DNA of 64,000 nt from Massilia agilis (GCF_024756255.1 NZ_JANUHB010000005.1:186001-250000); one strand, 5' to 3'. Counted from the first letter of the stretch, positions 16,576 to 26,386 are shown. Numbers and translations are program-made. The notes: a model not told the origin generated them from the letters alone.

Positions 16576-18951
16576 ATGCCAACTATTCAAGAGATCCTCC
16601 AAACTATGGACTACGGCCCCGCACCCGAAAGCACCAAAGAAGCGAATGCGTGGCTGGACCAGCATGGACGCCGTTTTGGCCTTTTCATCGACAACGAATG
16701 GAGCGAGGCGGCCGATACCTTCCCGTCGTTTAACCCGGCCGACGGCAGCGAGCTGGCGCAGGTGACGCAGGCAAGCAATGCCGACGTCGAACGTGCCGTG
16801 GCCGCCGCGCGCCGCGCGCAGCCCGGCTGGGCGGCCATGGGCGGCAACGGCCGCGCCAAGATCCTGTACGCGATCGCGCGCCTGCTGCAAAAGCACTCGC
16901 GCCTGTTCGCCGTGCTCGAAACGCTGGACAACGGCAAGACGATTCGCGAAACGCGCGACGCCGACCTGCCGTTAGCAAGCCGCCACTTCTACCATCACGC
17001 CGGCTGGGCGCGCCTGCAGTACGAGGAGTTCGCCGATTACCGCGCCGTGGGCGTGGTCGGCCAGATCGTGCCGTGGAACTTCCCGCTGCTGATGCTCGCA
17101 TGGAAGGTCGCGCCTGCGCTGGCAGCCGGTAACACCATCGTCTTCAAGCCGGCCGAATTCACCTCGCTCACCGCGCTGCTGTTTGCCGAGATCTGCAAGC
17201 AGGCCGGCGTGCCGCCGGGCGTGGTCAACATCGTCACCGGCGACGGCCGCGTGGGCGAGGCGATCGTCAACCACCCGGGCATCGACAAACTGGCCTTTAC
17301 CGGCTCCACCGAAGTGGGCCGCCTGATTCGCAAGGCCACCGCGGGCAGCGGCAAGAAGCTGTCGCTGGAACTGGGCGGCAAGTCGCCGTTCATCGTGTTC
17401 GACAATGCCGACCTGGACGCCGCCGTCGAAGGACTGGTCGATTCGATCTGGTTCAACCAGGGCCAGGTGTGCTGCGCAGGTTCGCGCCTGCTGGTGCAGG
17501 AATCGGTGTACGAGCGCTTTATCGAGAAGGTCAAGGCGCGCATGCAGAACCTGCGCGTGGGTTCGCCGCTGGATAAATCGAACGACATCGGCGCGCTGGT
17601 GGACCCGGTGCAGCAGCAGCGCATTGCAGGCCTGGTGGAGTCGGCCCGCGCCGAAGGCTGCGAAGTGTGGCAGCCGGCTTGCGACGCGCCCACCGCCGGC
17701 TCGTGGTACCTGCCGACCCTGATCACCGGCGCCTCGACCACGGCCACCGTGTCGCAGACCGAGATCTTCGGCCCGGTGCTGGTGGCCATGAGCTTCCGCA
17801 CGCCGGGCGAAGCGGTGCAGCTGGCGAACAACACCGTGTATGGCCTCGCCGCCTGCGTGTGGTCCGAGTCGATCAGCCTGGCGCTGGACGTGGCGCCGCA
17901 GCTCAAGGCCGGCGTGGTGTGGATCAACACCGCCAACCAGTTCGACGCGGCCTGCGGCTTCGGCGGCTACAAGGAGTCGGGCTTTGGCCGCGAAGGCGGC
18001 AAGGAAGGCATGTACGAGTACCTGACCCCGGTGGCGGAAGACACGCGCCCGGCCGCGCCGATGGTGGCGGACAAGGGCAAGGTCAAGCCGATCGAGGACA
18101 ACCCGTTCGAGATCGACCGCACCGCCAAGCTCTACATCGGCGGCAAGCAGGCGCGCCCGGACAGCGGCTACAGCCGCGCGATCATGGGTGCCAACGGCGA
18201 GTTCCTGGCCGACGTGGGCGAGGGCAACCGCAAGGACATCCGCAACGCCGTGGAAGCGGCGCACAAGGCTTCCGGCTGGGCCAAGGCGACCGCGCACCTG
18301 CGTGCTCAGGTGCTGTACTACATCGCCGAGAACCTGGCCGCGCGCGGCGCCGAATTCACCGCCCGCATCGCGGCGCAGACCGGCGCCAAGAACGCCGAGC
18401 GCGAGGTGCAGGCGTCGATCGAGCGCCTGTTCTACTGGGCTGCGTGGGCCGACAAGTACGACGGCCTGGCGCACCAGCCGCCGATGCATGGCATCACCGT
18501 GGCGCTGAACGAGCCGGTGGGCGTGATCGGCATCATCTGCCCGAACGAGAACCCGCTGCTGGGCTTTATCTCGCTGGTCGCGCCGGCGCTGGCGATGGGC
18601 AACCGCGTGGTGGCGGTGCCGTCGCAGGTGGCGCCGCTGTCGGCCACCGACCTGTACCAAGTGCTGGACACCTCGGACTTGCCGGGTGGCGCGCTGAACA
18701 TCGTTACCGGCAGTGCGGACGAGCTGGCGCGCACGCTGGCGTCGCACTTCGACGTGGATGCCGTATGGCGCCACGACGGGTCGGCGGAAGGTTGCGCCGA
18801 AGTGGAGCGCCTGTCGGCCGAATCGCTCAAGCGTACCTGGACCGGCGGTGGCAAGGGCCGCGACTGGTTCAACGCGCAGCAGGCCTGCGGCCGTGCGGTG
18901 CTGTACCACGCGACCCAGGTGAAGAACGTCTGGATTCCGTACGGCGTCTGA
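16576..18951 (+). CDS. Two-domain aldehyde dehydrogenase, ALDH16-like
   Basis: 791-residue NAD(P)-dependent dehydrogenase with two tandem ALDH modules. The first (about residues 30-500) is catalytically complete: Asn168 in VPWNFP, Glu265 in LELGGKS and nucleophile Cys299 in FNQGQVCCAGSR. The second (about 530-790) keeps ALDH-like cofactor segments (IICPNENPLLGF) but I find no GQxC cysteine, so it is probably structural. This layout matches the ALDH16 family. Position directly after deoC suggests oxidation of acetaldehyde from deoxyribose to acetate. Start ATG gives MPTIQEIL. Confidence 0.88.
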   Translation: MPTIQEILQTMDYGPAPESTKEANAWLDQHGRRFGLFIDNEWSEAADTFPSFNPADGSELAQVTQASNADVERAVAAARRAQPGWAAMGGNGRAKILYAIARLLQKHSRLFAVLETLDNGKTIRETRDADLPLASRHFYHHAGWARLQYEEFADYRAVGVVGQIVPWNFPLLMLAWKVAPALAAGNTIVFKPAEFTSLTALLFAEICKQAGVPPGVVNIVTGDGRVGEAIVNHPGIDKLAFTGSTEVGRLIRKATAGSGKKLSLELGGKSPFIVFDNADLDAAVEGLVDSIWFNQGQVCCAGSRLLVQESVYERFIEKVKARMQNLRVGSPLDKSNDIGALVDPVQQQRIAGLVESARAEGCEVWQPACDAPTAGSWYLPTLITGASTTATVSQTEIFGPVLVAMSFRTPGEAVQLANNTVYGLAACVWSESISLALDVAPQLKAGVVWINTANQFDAACGFGGYKESGFGREGGKEGMYEYLTPVAEDTRPAAPMVADKGKVKPIEDNPFEIDRTAKLYIGGKQARPDSGYSRAIMGANGEFLADVGEGNRKDIRNAVEAAHKASGWAKATAHLRAQVLYYIAENLAARGAEFTARIAAQTGAKNAEREVQASIERLFYWAAWADKYDGLAHQPPMHGITVALNEPVGVIGIICPNENPLLGFISLVAPALAMGNRVVAVPSQVAPLSATDLYQVLDTSDLPGGALNIVTGSADELARTLASHFDVDAVWRHDGSAEGCAEVERLSAESLKRTWTGGGKGRDWFNAQQACGRAVLYHATQVKNVWIPYGV

Positions 18952-18958
18952 CGGTTTT

Positions 18959-19071
18959 CGTAGGGTGGGCAGCTCGGCTGCCCACGCGGCGGTAGTTAGC
19001 CACTGCGCGCCCCACTCGGGCCGGCACACGCTACGTATCACCGCGTGGGCAGCAAAGCTGCCCACCCTACG
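18959..19071. repeat. Inverted pair of GTAGGGTGGGC palindromic repeats
   Basis: Copies at 18959-18988 (stem GGGCAGC/GCTGCCC) and 19042-19071 (stem GGGCAGC/GCTGCCC) in opposite orientation fill the gap between the ALDH and deoA genes, so they lie inside the operon transcript and could fold into one long structure. Confidence 0.9.
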
Positions 19072-19105
19072 TTTCAGCTAACGATTTTTTTAAGCGAACA
19101 CGCTC

Positions 19106-20428
19106 ATGTTTCTACCCCAAGAGATCATCCGCAAAAAGCGCGACGGCGGCACCTTGAGCGCCGAGGAGATCGCCTTCTTCGTGCGCGGGATCACCGACAA
19201 CAGCGTCACCGAAGGCCAGATCGCCGCGCTGGCGATGGCGGTGTACTTCAACGACATGAACATGGACGAGCGCGTCGCCTTTACGCTGGCGATGCGCGAT
19301 TCCGGCCAGGTGATGGAGTGGAAATCGCTGAACCTGCCCGGCCCGGTGCTGGACAAGCACTCCACCGGCGGCGTGGGCGACGTGGTCTCGTTGATGCTCG
19401 GGCCCATGATCGCGGCCTGCGGCGGCTTCGTGCCGATGATCTCGGGCCGCGGCCTGGGCCACACCGGCGGCACGCTCGACAAATTCGATTCGATCCCAGG
19501 CTACTGCACCGTGCCCGACCCTGAACTCTTCCGCAAGGTCGTGCGCGAGGTGGGCGTGGCGATCATCGGCCAGACCGCGCAGCTGGCGCCGGCCGACAAG
19601 CGCTTCTACAGCATCCGCGACACCACCGCGACCGTCGAATCGATCGCCATGATCACCGGCTCCATCCTGTCCAAGAAGCTGTCGGCGGGCCTGGACGCGC
19701 TGGTCATGGACGTGAAGGTCGGCAGCGGCGCCTTCATGCCGACGTACGAGAAATCGGTGGCGCTGGCCGAGAGCATCGTCAGCGTCGGCAACGGCGCGGG
19801 CACGCGCACCTCGGCCGTGCTGACCGGGATGAACGAGTCGCTGTGCCCGGTGGCCGGCAATGCGCTGGAAGTGCGGCTGGCGCTGGACTACCTGACCGGC
19901 GTGTCGCGCCCGGCGCGCCTGCACGAGGTGACCATGGCCTTGTGCGCCGAGATGCTGGTCCTCTCCGGCATCTGCACGGACCACGGCGCGGCAAACGCAA
20001 AGCTGCAGGCGGCCCTGGATTCGGGTGCGGCGGCCGAGCGTTTTGCGCGCATGGTCGCGGCGCTGGGCGGCCCGGCCGACCTGATGGAACGCCCCGACGC
20101 CTACCTCGACAAGGCGCCGGTGGTGGTGCCGGTGCCGGCGCTGGCATCGGGCTTTGCGGCGGCCACCAATTGCCGCGAGCTCGGGCTGGCCGTGGTCAGC
20201 CTCGGCGGCGGCCGCATCCGTCCGCAGGACCCGATCGACTTTGCGGTGGGCCTGACCGACCTGGTCGAACTGGGCCAGAAGGTGGAGGCGGGCCAGCCGC
20301 TGGGCTTCGTGCACGCGCGCACGCCGCAGGCGGCCGAGCAGGCCGTGCGCCAGGTGCAGGGCGCATATCGAATCGCGGCTCAACAGCCCGCTGCGGAGCC
20401 GATGATTTACCGGACGATTCGTCCATAA
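19106..20428 (+). CDS. deoA: Thymidine phosphorylase
   Basis: 440-residue cytoplasmic pyrimidine-nucleoside phosphorylase that converts thymidine or deoxyuridine to base and deoxyribose 1-phosphate. Signatures: [11 protein letters not shown] (phosphate site), the family block [14 protein letters not shown], then [18 protein letters not shown]. Length is exactly family-typical. It lies in the deo operon after the repeat pair; product bases can feed the reductive pyrimidine pathway. cdd begins 13 nt downstream. Confidence 0.97.
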   Translation: MFLPQEIIRKKRDGGTLSAEEIAFFVRGITDNSVTEGQIAALAMAVYFNDMNMDERVAFTLAMRDSGQVMEWKSLNLPGPVLDKHSTGGVGDVVSLMLGPMIAACGGFVPMISGRGLGHTGGTLDKFDSIPGYCTVPDPELFRKVVREVGVAIIGQTAQLAPADKRFYSIRDTTATVESIAMITGSILSKKLSAGLDALVMDVKVGSGAFMPTYEKSVALAESIVSVGNGAGTRTSAVLTGMNESLCPVAGNALEVRLALDYLTGVSRPARLHEVTMALCAEMLVLSGICTDHGAANAKLQAALDSGAAAERFARMVAALGGPADLMERPDAYLDKAPVVVPVPALASGFAAATNCRELGLAVVSLGGGRIRPQDPIDFAVGLTDLVELGQKVEAGQPLGFVHARTPQAAEQAVRQVQGAYRIAAQQPAAEPMIYRTIRP

Positions 20429-20441
20429 AAAGGCGCACCAC

Positions 20442-20846
20442 ATGAGATACGAAAAACTGATCGACGAGGCACGCGCGGCGCGCGAACTGGCCTATGTGCC
20501 GTACTCGAAATTCAAGGTGGGCGCTGCGCTGGAGTGCAAGGACGGCCGGGTCTTCCGCGGTTGTAACGTCGAGAATGCATCCTACGGCTTGTGCAACTGC
20601 GCCGAGCGCACCGCTTTCTTCAGCGCGATCGCGCACGGCTACAAGCCGGGTGACTTCACCGCCCTTGCCGTGATCGGCGATACCGACGGACCGATCGCAC
20701 CATGCGGCGCCTGCCGCCAGGTGACGCTGGAGCTGGGTGGGAACGATCTGCCCGTGGTGCTCACCAACCTCAAGGGTGAAGTGATGGAGACCACCGCCGC
20801 AGGGCAGTTGCCGAACGCATTCGGCGGCTGGGACCTGCAGAAGTAG
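20442..20846 (+). CDS. cdd: Cytidine deaminase
   Basis: 134-residue homotetrameric-type zinc deaminase converting cytidine and deoxycytidine to uridine and deoxyuridine. Zinc ligands lie in CNCAERTAF (Cys plus catalytic Glu) and PCGACRQ; the YVPYSKFKVGAALE start is typical. It is last in the deo operon and would supply substrates for DeoA. Confidence 0.97.
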   Translation: MRYEKLIDEARAARELAYVPYSKFKVGAALECKDGRVFRGCNVENASYGLCNCAERTAFFSAIAHGYKPGDFTALAVIGDTDGPIAPCGACRQVTLELGGNDLPVVLTNLKGEVMETTAAGQLPNAFGGWDLQK

Positions 20847-20926
20847 CGGCTTGGTGTTGCGGAAGGGGTTCAAATCGAACCCATGCGCGAGATAATCATT
20901 GCCCAACAGCAAGGGATTGGTTATCT

Positions 20927-20953
20927 TAAACATGCATTTGAAATGGCGGATAT
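20927..20953 (+). promoter_or_regulatory. FliA (sigma-28)-like promoter of the chemoreceptor gene
   Basis: TAAACATG (20927-20934), 11 bp, then GCGGATAT (20946-20953), close to the flagellar consensus TAAAGTTT-N11-GCCGATAA, with 39 bp to the ATG. Expected for a chemotaxis receptor expressed with flagella. Confidence 0.6.
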
Positions 20954-20992
20954 TTTGAACACGTCCGCTACCTCCTTCCGAACCGCAACCAC

Positions 20993-22987
20993 ATGCTCAC
21001 GTCTTTCCTCGATCGCCTGCTGCTTTGGCAAAAATTCGCTGTCCTGAGTGCCGTTGGAATCATCCTGGCGCTCATTCCTTCAACACTTTATTTGCGCGGT
21101 TCCGCGCAGATGATCGACGCGTTCGCGATGGAGTCGAGCGCGCGGCAACCGCTGGCCACGGTGCTCAGGGCGGTGCAGGCCACGCAGCAGCATCGTGGAC
21201 TGGCTGCACTGGTGCTGGGCGGCGTCCCGGAGGCCACGCGCCAGCGTGAGGACAAGCAACGCCAGATCGACCAGCTTTACCTGGCGCTGGATGGGCAGGT
21301 CCGCGACATCAACGATGCGGCGATCACGGCCGCGTGGACGCAAGCGCGCAAGGATTGGGAGAGCCTGCGCGAGCGCCTTGCAGCCAAGTCGATCTCCGTG
21401 CCCGACAGCTTCGCGGCGCATACCGCGCTCATTTCGAAGCTGCTCGCGGCGGAGGACGAGATTGCCGACCATTTCGGCCTGAACCTGGATCCCGACCTGG
21501 ATACTTACCAGCTGGTGCAGACCGCCTACTACAACCTCCCCTATTTGTCGGAGGAGCTTGGCAAGATGCGCGCCAAGGGTGCCGCCCTGCTGGCCGCCAG
21601 GTCAGCCAGCCCCGAGGAGCGGCTGGCCTTGTCGTCGATCGTCGCCCGCGCCAGCGACCGGCTGAACCAGACGATGCGCGAGTTTGACAAGTCGGCCCGC
21701 GCCAACCCGGCCATCAAGGAAAAGCTGGAGGGTCCGCTGCATGACCTGTCTGCGCGCGCCAACGAGGTCATGCAACTGGCGACCGGGCAAATCGTCAAGC
21801 CCGAAACGCTGGCGTACTCCGGACAGGACTACGTGCGGCAGGTGACCGCTGCCATCGATGTCCAGTACGCGTTCACCGACGCTGCCATCGCCCAGTTCGA
21901 CCAGCTTCTCGGCCAGAAGATCGATTCCCGCAAGCGGCAGGCCGTGCTGATGCTGGCCGCGCTCGCGGCCATGGTGGCGCTGGGCGGCGGACTGATGTTC
22001 CTGATTGCGCGCTCCGTGACCCGGCCGCTTGGCGACGCGGTGGAGATCGCCGAACGTGTCGCCTCGGGCGACCTCACGGCCCGATTCGACGTCCAGGGGC
22101 GCAATGAGATGGCGCGCCTGCTGCGCGCGCTGGCGACGATGAACGGCAACCTCCGGCGCATGGTGGGGGAAGTGCGCCACAGCGTCGATACCATCGGCGA
22201 CGCAACGAGTGACATCGCAGGCGGCAACGCCAACCTGGCGGCGCGCACCGAAGCGCAGGCAGCCAGCCTGGAACAAACCGCCAGCGCGATGGAAGAAATG
22301 ACCGCCACGGTCGAGCAGAACGCCGATAGCGCCCAGCGGGCCAACGCGCTCGCCGCGAATGCATCGGACATCGCGCTCAAAGGGGGGCAGGTGGTGACGG
22401 ACGTGGTGCAGACGATGGGCGCGATCCACGACAGCGCGAGCCGGGTGGCCGAGATCATCGGCGTCATCGATGGGATCGCGTTCCAGACCAATATCCTGGC
22501 GCTCAACGCTGCCGTCGAGGCGGCGCGCGCGGGCGAACAGGGGCGGGGATTCGCGGTGGTTGCCGCCGAGGTGCGCACGCTCGCCCAGCGCAGCGCGGGC
22601 GCCGCCAAAGAGATCAAGCAACTCATCGACGAAAGCGTGGGGCGGGTCGAAACGGGTAACCGCCTGGTCGAACAAGCCGGCGCCCTCATGCAGGACGTTG
22701 TCGCCAGCATTGGCCAGGTGTCCGCCGTCGTGGGCGAGATCGTGACGGCATCCAGCGAGCAATCGGCCGGTATCCACCAGATCAACGACACGCTCACCCA
22801 CCTGGACGAAGCGACCCAGCAGAACGCCACCCTCGTGGAGGAAGCGGCGGCCGCGGCGGCCAGTCTCAATGAGCAGGCCCAGTCGCTGGTGCGCTCGATG
22901 GGTGTGTTCACGCTCTCCGCGCAGAAGGTTGCGGCAGGCGGCGCCGCTTCGGCGCCGCGGCTGCGGCCAGCGCTGCGAGCTGCCTGA
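20993..22987 (+). CDS. Methyl-accepting chemotaxis protein
   Basis: 664-residue transmembrane chemoreceptor. First membrane helix about residues 13-34 ([15 protein letters not shown]), a periplasmic sensor of about 275 residues, a second helix about 313-338, HAMP ([16 protein letters not shown]) and a cytoplasmic signalling domain with the conserved hairpin tip [21 protein letters not shown]. The ligand domain is alpha-helical and its ligand cannot be read. The tail is Ala/Arg-rich and lacks an NWETF-type pentapeptide. A FliA-like promoter precedes it. No che genes are in the window. Confidence 0.95.
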   Translation: MLTSFLDRLLLWQKFAVLSAVGIILALIPSTLYLRGSAQMIDAFAMESSARQPLATVLRAVQATQQHRGLAALVLGGVPEATRQREDKQRQIDQLYLALDGQVRDINDAAITAAWTQARKDWESLRERLAAKSISVPDSFAAHTALISKLLAAEDEIADHFGLNLDPDLDTYQLVQTAYYNLPYLSEELGKMRAKGAALLAARSASPEERLALSSIVARASDRLNQTMREFDKSARANPAIKEKLEGPLHDLSARANEVMQLATGQIVKPETLAYSGQDYVRQVTAAIDVQYAFTDAAIAQFDQLLGQKIDSRKRQAVLMLAALAAMVALGGGLMFLIARSVTRPLGDAVEIAERVASGDLTARFDVQGRNEMARLLRALATMNGNLRRMVGEVRHSVDTIGDATSDIAGGNANLAARTEAQAASLEQTASAMEEMTATVEQNADSAQRANALAANASDIALKGGQVVTDVVQTMGAIHDSASRVAEIIGVIDGIAFQTNILALNAAVEAARAGEQGRGFAVVAAEVRTLAQRSAGAAKEIKQLIDESVGRVETGNRLVEQAGALMQDVVASIGQVSAVVGEIVTASSEQSAGIHQINDTLTHLDEATQQNATLVEEAAAAAASLNEQAQSLVRSMGVFTLSAQKVAAGGAASAPRLRPALRAA

Positions 22988-23022
22988 ACCGGCGGTTGAC
23001 GCGACGTTCGCCGTGCCGCGCC

Positions 23023-23259
23023 TCAGGGGCGCCGCTTGACCGGCGTGCGCTCCTTGCGCGCCGGGTACTTGAGCAGCATCTCGGGGCTGCGCACCGGCCG
23101 GCGCACCAGCTCGCCGCCGCAGTTGGGGCAGGTATGCTTGAGCACACCTTCCACGCAATCGCGGCAGAAGGTGCATTCGAAGGTGCAGATGAATGCGTCG
23201 CGCGAGTCGGGGGCGATGTCGCGGTCGCAGCACTCGCAGTTGGGGCGCAGGTCGAGCAT
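23023..23259 (-). CDS. DUF1272 family zinc-ribbon-like protein
   Basis: 78-residue protein of the DUF1272 family. Eight or more cysteines form treble/zinc-ribbon motifs (CECCDRD, CTFECTFCRDC, CPNCGG), so it probably binds zinc. ATG at 23257-23259 gives the typical MLDLRPNCECC; a GTG three codons upstream is possible. The Lys/Arg-rich tail is unusual-looking but short. Function unknown. Confidence 0.82.
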   Translation of the reverse strand: MLDLRPNCECCDRDIAPDSRDAFICTFECTFCRDCVEGVLKHTCPNCGGELVRRPVRSPEMLLKYPARKERTPVKRRP

Positions 23260-23325
23260 GGCTTGCACTGTCAGTTGATGAGCTGCCGATGATACCCGAG
23301 CCCCCGCACCTTTGCTGCGTGCCCG

Positions 23326-23715
23326 TCAGGCCGGCACCACCATGTTCGCATCGCGCGACAGACGCCACTTGCCGTCTGCGCCGCGCCGCATGATCGACAG
23401 CGTATGCCCGGCGCGCAGCATCGGCAGGCCGTCGTGCTTGGCCCTGACCGTGACCTTCAGCCGCGTGCGGCAGTAGGCCACGTCGCCAAAGACCGCGATT
23501 TCGTCGATGTCGCTGCTCGACTCGACCGCATGCTTGCCCACCACGGCGCGCAACGCGTCGGCAAACGCCTCGCGCCCGACCATCGGCGGCTGGCCTGGCA
23601 CCATGAAGACCACGTCTGGCTCCATCAGCCCAAGCACGGTGTCGATGTCGCCCTCGCGCGTGGCGCGCAGCCAGGTTTCGATGAGGTTGCGGATTTCCTG
23701 CTCGTCCTTGTTCAT
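23326..23715 (-). CDS. SgcJ/EcaC-type SnoaL-like protein
   Basis: 129-residue cystatin-like alpha+beta-barrel protein of the SgcJ/EcaC (DUF4440/SnoaL-like) group: IRNLIETWLRATREGDIDTVLGLM...DVVFMVPGQPPMVGREAF. ATG 23713-23715 has an upstream GGAGAG site, preferred to a longer reading. Members often catalyse small steroid/polyketide reactions or are of unknown role; nothing specific can be assigned. Confidence 0.82.
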   Translation of the reverse strand: MNKDEQEIRNLIETWLRATREGDIDTVLGLMEPDVVFMVPGQPPMVGREAFADALRAVVGKHAVESSSDIDEIAVFGDVAYCRTRLKVTVRAKHDGLPMLRAGHTLSIMRRGADGKWRLSRDANMVVPA

Positions 23716-23781
23716 GCGCTCTCCGTTGTTCTTCCAGTCGATAGACAATCCTACCGCAAGTCGCGCGAACACGGCCTTGAA

Positions 23782-24561
23782 TTACATCTGCTGGAACAGG
23801 TGGGCGTGGTTGCGGCTCACTTCCAGCTCGCCGGGATAGTTGCGCACCTTGAGCATCTGGCGCCCGCGCAGGTCGCGCGAGACGGACGCGATGGCGTCGA
23901 CGCGCACCAGCGTGGAGCGATGGATGCGCCAGAACTCGTCCGGGTCGAGCTCGTCCGCCAGTTCCTTGAGCGTCTTGCGGATCAAGAGCTCGGCGGTGGC
24001 GGTCTGCACCCGGGTGTACTTTTCGTCGGACTGGAAGAACAGCACTTCCTTGGTGCTGACCATGCGCAGGCTGCCGCCTACCTGGGCCTGGATCCAGCGC
24101 AGGTAATTGGGCCTGGAACCGCCGCTGTCCTTGAGCGCGGCGGTGAGCTGGGCCAGCTGGGCGCCGATGTCCTGGGGCGCCTTGGCCAGGCGCTGCTGCA
24201 GGCGCTCGCAGGTGCGGGCCAGGCGTTCGGGCGAGGCGGGCTTGAGCAGGTAATCCATTGCGCCCTGTTCGAACGCGGTCACGGCATACTGGTCGTAGGC
24301 GGTGACGAACACGATGTGGCAGCTGCTGTACAGTTCGCGCGCGGCCTCGATGCCGCCCATGCCGGGCATGCGGATGTCGAGAAAGGCGATGTCCGGCTTG
24401 TGCTGCTTTGCCAGCGCCACCGCTTCCACGCCGTTGGCTGCCTCGGCCACGATCTCCAGCCCTGGCCACACGGCCGCCAGGCGCGTGCGCAACTGCGTGC
24501 GCATCGGTTCCTCGTCGTCGGCGATCAGCGCGGTGGCCCGGCGGCCGGTTGGCGTTGTCAT
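23782..24561 (-). CDS. LytTR-family response regulator
   Basis: 259-residue two-component regulator. Receiver domain (residues about 10-125) with acidic pocket IADDEEP, phospho-acceptor Asp62 in FLDIRMPGMGG, and conserved Thr/Lys sites (FVTAYD, LLKPAS). The C-terminus is a LytTR DNA-binding domain (VSTKEVLFFQSDEKYTRV to FWRIHRSTLVRV). Its ATG overlaps the TGA of the sensor kinase (ATGA), so they are co-translated. Confidence 0.93.
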   Translation of the reverse strand: MTTPTGRRATALIADDEEPMRTQLRTRLAAVWPGLEIVAEAANGVEAVALAKQHKPDIAFLDIRMPGMGGIEAARELYSSCHIVFVTAYDQYAVTAFEQGAMDYLLKPASPERLARTCERLQQRLAKAPQDIGAQLAQLTAALKDSGGSRPNYLRWIQAQVGGSLRMVSTKEVLFFQSDEKYTRVQTATAELLIRKTLKELADELDPDEFWRIHRSTLVRVDAIASVSRDLRGRQMLKVRNYPGELEVSRNHAHLFQQM

Positions 24562-25448
24562 GCATCCTCCATCATCTTGTAGGGTATGTGCACCGAGGCG
24601 CACGCGCCGCCGGCAGGCGGCATGGTGATCACGAGCTCGGCCTGGCTGCCGTACAGCAGCTGCAGGCGCTCGCGGATGTTGGTCAGGCCCACGCCGTCGT
24701 CGGCGTGCGGGTCGATGCCCACGCCATCGTCGCACACGTCCACATGCAGCGTCGCGCCTTCCACATGGGCCTGGATGACGATGGTGCCGCCTTCGATCTT
24801 CGGTTCCAGGCCGTGCTTGATCGAGTTCTCGATCAGCGTCTGCAGCATCATCGGCGGGAACGGCGCGCTGTCGAGGAAGGAAGGCACCTCCACCCGCACC
24901 GCCAGCCGTTCTTTCATCCGTGCCTGCATGATGGCCAGGTAGGCGCGCGACAGCTCGACCTGCTTGCCCAGCGTGCTCTTGCCGCCGGCGCGCATCTGCG
25001 GCAGCGTCGAGCGCAGGTAGTCGATCAGGTGCTGGTGCACGCGTGCCGCCTCGGGCGGGTCGGTCTCGATCAGCTGGCCGATCAGGGCCAGCGTGTTGAA
25101 CAAAAAGTGCGGCTCGATCTGCGCCTGCAGCGCGGCCATCTGCGCTTCGGTCAGGCGCCGTTCCAGGTTGGCGACGTCGGCCTTGACCGTGGCTTCGCGC
25201 GCCATCAGTTCGGCACGGCGCTTGCCGCCGGCAAGCACCTTGACGCCGAACGAGATCATCACGTACCAGACCGCCGGCTCGGGCGTGTGCAGCATGCCGA
25301 GGGCGACGAACGCGAGCAGCCAGGTGATGATGAGCTGGCGCCATTCGACCACGGCAACCCAGTCGAAGAACAGCCACCACAGCTTCTTCGCTTCGTCCAC
25401 CGCGGCGCGCGCGAAGTCGAGCAGTTGATTGAACTGGCTGGCTTGCAC
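24558..25448 (-). CDS. LytS/YehU-like sensor histidine kinase
   Basis: 296-residue membrane kinase of the His_kinase family. A GTG start at 25446-25448 is chosen because GGAGG sits just upstream and the sequence beyond it reads as another gene. Two membrane helices (around residues 37-52 and 58-75), a short coiled linker, the phospho-acceptor motif QIEPHFLFNTL, then an HATPase domain with N-box LIENSIKHGLEP and glycine loop DDGVGIDP. It controls the LytTR regulator that follows. The input signal is unknown; the periplasmic part is tiny. Confidence 0.9.
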   Translation of the reverse strand: MQASQFNQLLDFARAAVDEAKKLWWLFFDWVAVVEWRQLIITWLLAFVALGMLHTPEPAVWYVMISFGVKVLAGGKRRAELMAREATVKADVANLERRLTEAQMAALQAQIEPHFLFNTLALIGQLIETDPPEAARVHQHLIDYLRSTLPQMRAGGKSTLGKQVELSRAYLAIMQARMKERLAVRVEVPSFLDSAPFPPMMLQTLIENSIKHGLEPKIEGGTIVIQAHVEGATLHVDVCDDGVGIDPHADDGVGLTNIRERLQLLYGSQAELVITMPPAGGACASVHIPYKMMEDA

Positions 25449-25449
25449 G

Positions 25450-25701
25450 TCAGTTCCTCCGGCGGCGCTGCTTGTCCACGACGATGGCGGTGACGACCAG
25501 TTTGATCGCGAGGAGCACGACGAACACGAACAGCGCCAGCGGCACCAGCGTGAGCGCGAAGGCGAACAGGAAGGCGCAGAACAGCAATGCGGGCCAGGGC
25601 AGGGCGGCGATTTGTTTGGCAGCGCGCGCAAACGCCGCCAGCAGCATCAGGCAGGCGTCACGCAGGTCGTCGAGCAGGGTTGAAAAATTTGCAGGTTTCA
25701 C
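25450..25701 (-). CDS. Small membrane protein upstream of the sensor kinase
   Basis: 83-residue protein from a GTG at 25699-25701, not recognised. The N-terminal half is amphipathic (LLDDLRDACLMLLAAFARAA); the C-terminal half holds two adjacent hydrophobic helices (about residues 35-75) and ends in a basic DKQRRRRN tail. Its stop is 1 nt before the kinase GTG and its last codons contain the kinase ribosome site, so translation is coupled. It may be an accessory subunit of the sensor. The start is uncertain. Confidence 0.55.
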   Translation of the reverse strand: MKPANFSTLLDDLRDACLMLLAAFARAAKQIAALPWPALLFCAFLFAFALTLVPLALFVFVVLLAIKLVVTAIVVDKQRRRRN

Positions 25702-25802
25702 GGCAGTTCCATACTTCAGTGGAGATGATGCCACTCTAGGCCAGCGGCGCCACGGTCGCCATAGCGATCCGATGAAATGCGCATATCCGGGTTCAGCCGG
25801 TA

Positions 25803-26372
25803 TCAGGAAGCGACGAGTGGCAGCGCGTCCCAATAGCGCCGCAGCAGCCCGTACAGCAGTGTGTCGGCAGGCTCGCCCTGCACGATCCAGCGTTCGGGCA
25901 GGAAGCCTTCCTTGCGAAAGCCCAGCCGTTCCAGAACCCGGGCCGAGGCCAGGTTGCGCGGGTCGATGTCCGCCTCGACGCGGTTCAGGTCGAGCACGCG
26001 AAAGCCGTAATCGAGCACGGCGCGCACCGCCTCGGCCGCGTAGCCGCGGTTCCAGTGTTCGCGCCCGAATGCATAGCCGATTTCGCAACGCCGGCTCTGG
26101 TCCACGAACCGGTGCAGCGACACGGTGCCGATCAGCCCGGGCTGGTTGGCCAGTTCCACCGCAAAGCGCACGGCGCTGCCGTCGCGGTAGGCGGCAAGCT
26201 CGCGGCCGATCGCGTCGACGGCTTGCTGCATGTCGGTCCACGGGCCGCTGCTCCAGAAGCGCGTGACTTCGGGATCGGAGAAGACGGCGAAATGGGCGGG
26301 CGCATCGGCTTCAGTCATCCAGCGCAGGCGCAGGCGGGCGGTGGAAAGGACGGTGGGTGTCAGGTTGGGCAT
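25803..26372 (-). CDS. GNAT family N-acetyltransferase (RimJ/RimL type)
   Basis: 189-residue acetyltransferase of the RimJ/RimL group. Typical are the opening STARLRLRWMTEADA, the ARVLERLGFRKEGF acetyl-CoA-site region, and EIGYAFGREHWNRGYAAEAV with its helix-capping loop. Such enzymes acetylate N-termini or small molecules; the substrate is not inferable. It stands between the small membrane protein and the TetR gene, on the same strand. Confidence 0.88.
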   Translation of the reverse strand: MPNLTPTVLSTARLRLRWMTEADAPAHFAVFSDPEVTRFWSSGPWTDMQQAVDAIGRELAAYRDGSAVRFAVELANQPGLIGTVSLHRFVDQSRRCEIGYAFGREHWNRGYAAEAVRAVLDYGFRVLDLNRVEADIDPRNLASARVLERLGFRKEGFLPERWIVQGEPADTLLYGLLRRYWDALPLVAS

Positions 26373-26386
26373 TGTCTTGTTTCGGT

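Noticed and set aside
16972..19065. Minus-strand ORF of 697 codons across the ALDH gene
   Set aside because: Low-complexity Arg/His/Ala reading opposite a clear two-domain ALDH.
20866..20882. tRNA T-arm-like GGGTTCAAATCGAACCC
   Set aside because: No acceptor, D-arm or anticodon structure around it; part of an intergenic promoter region.
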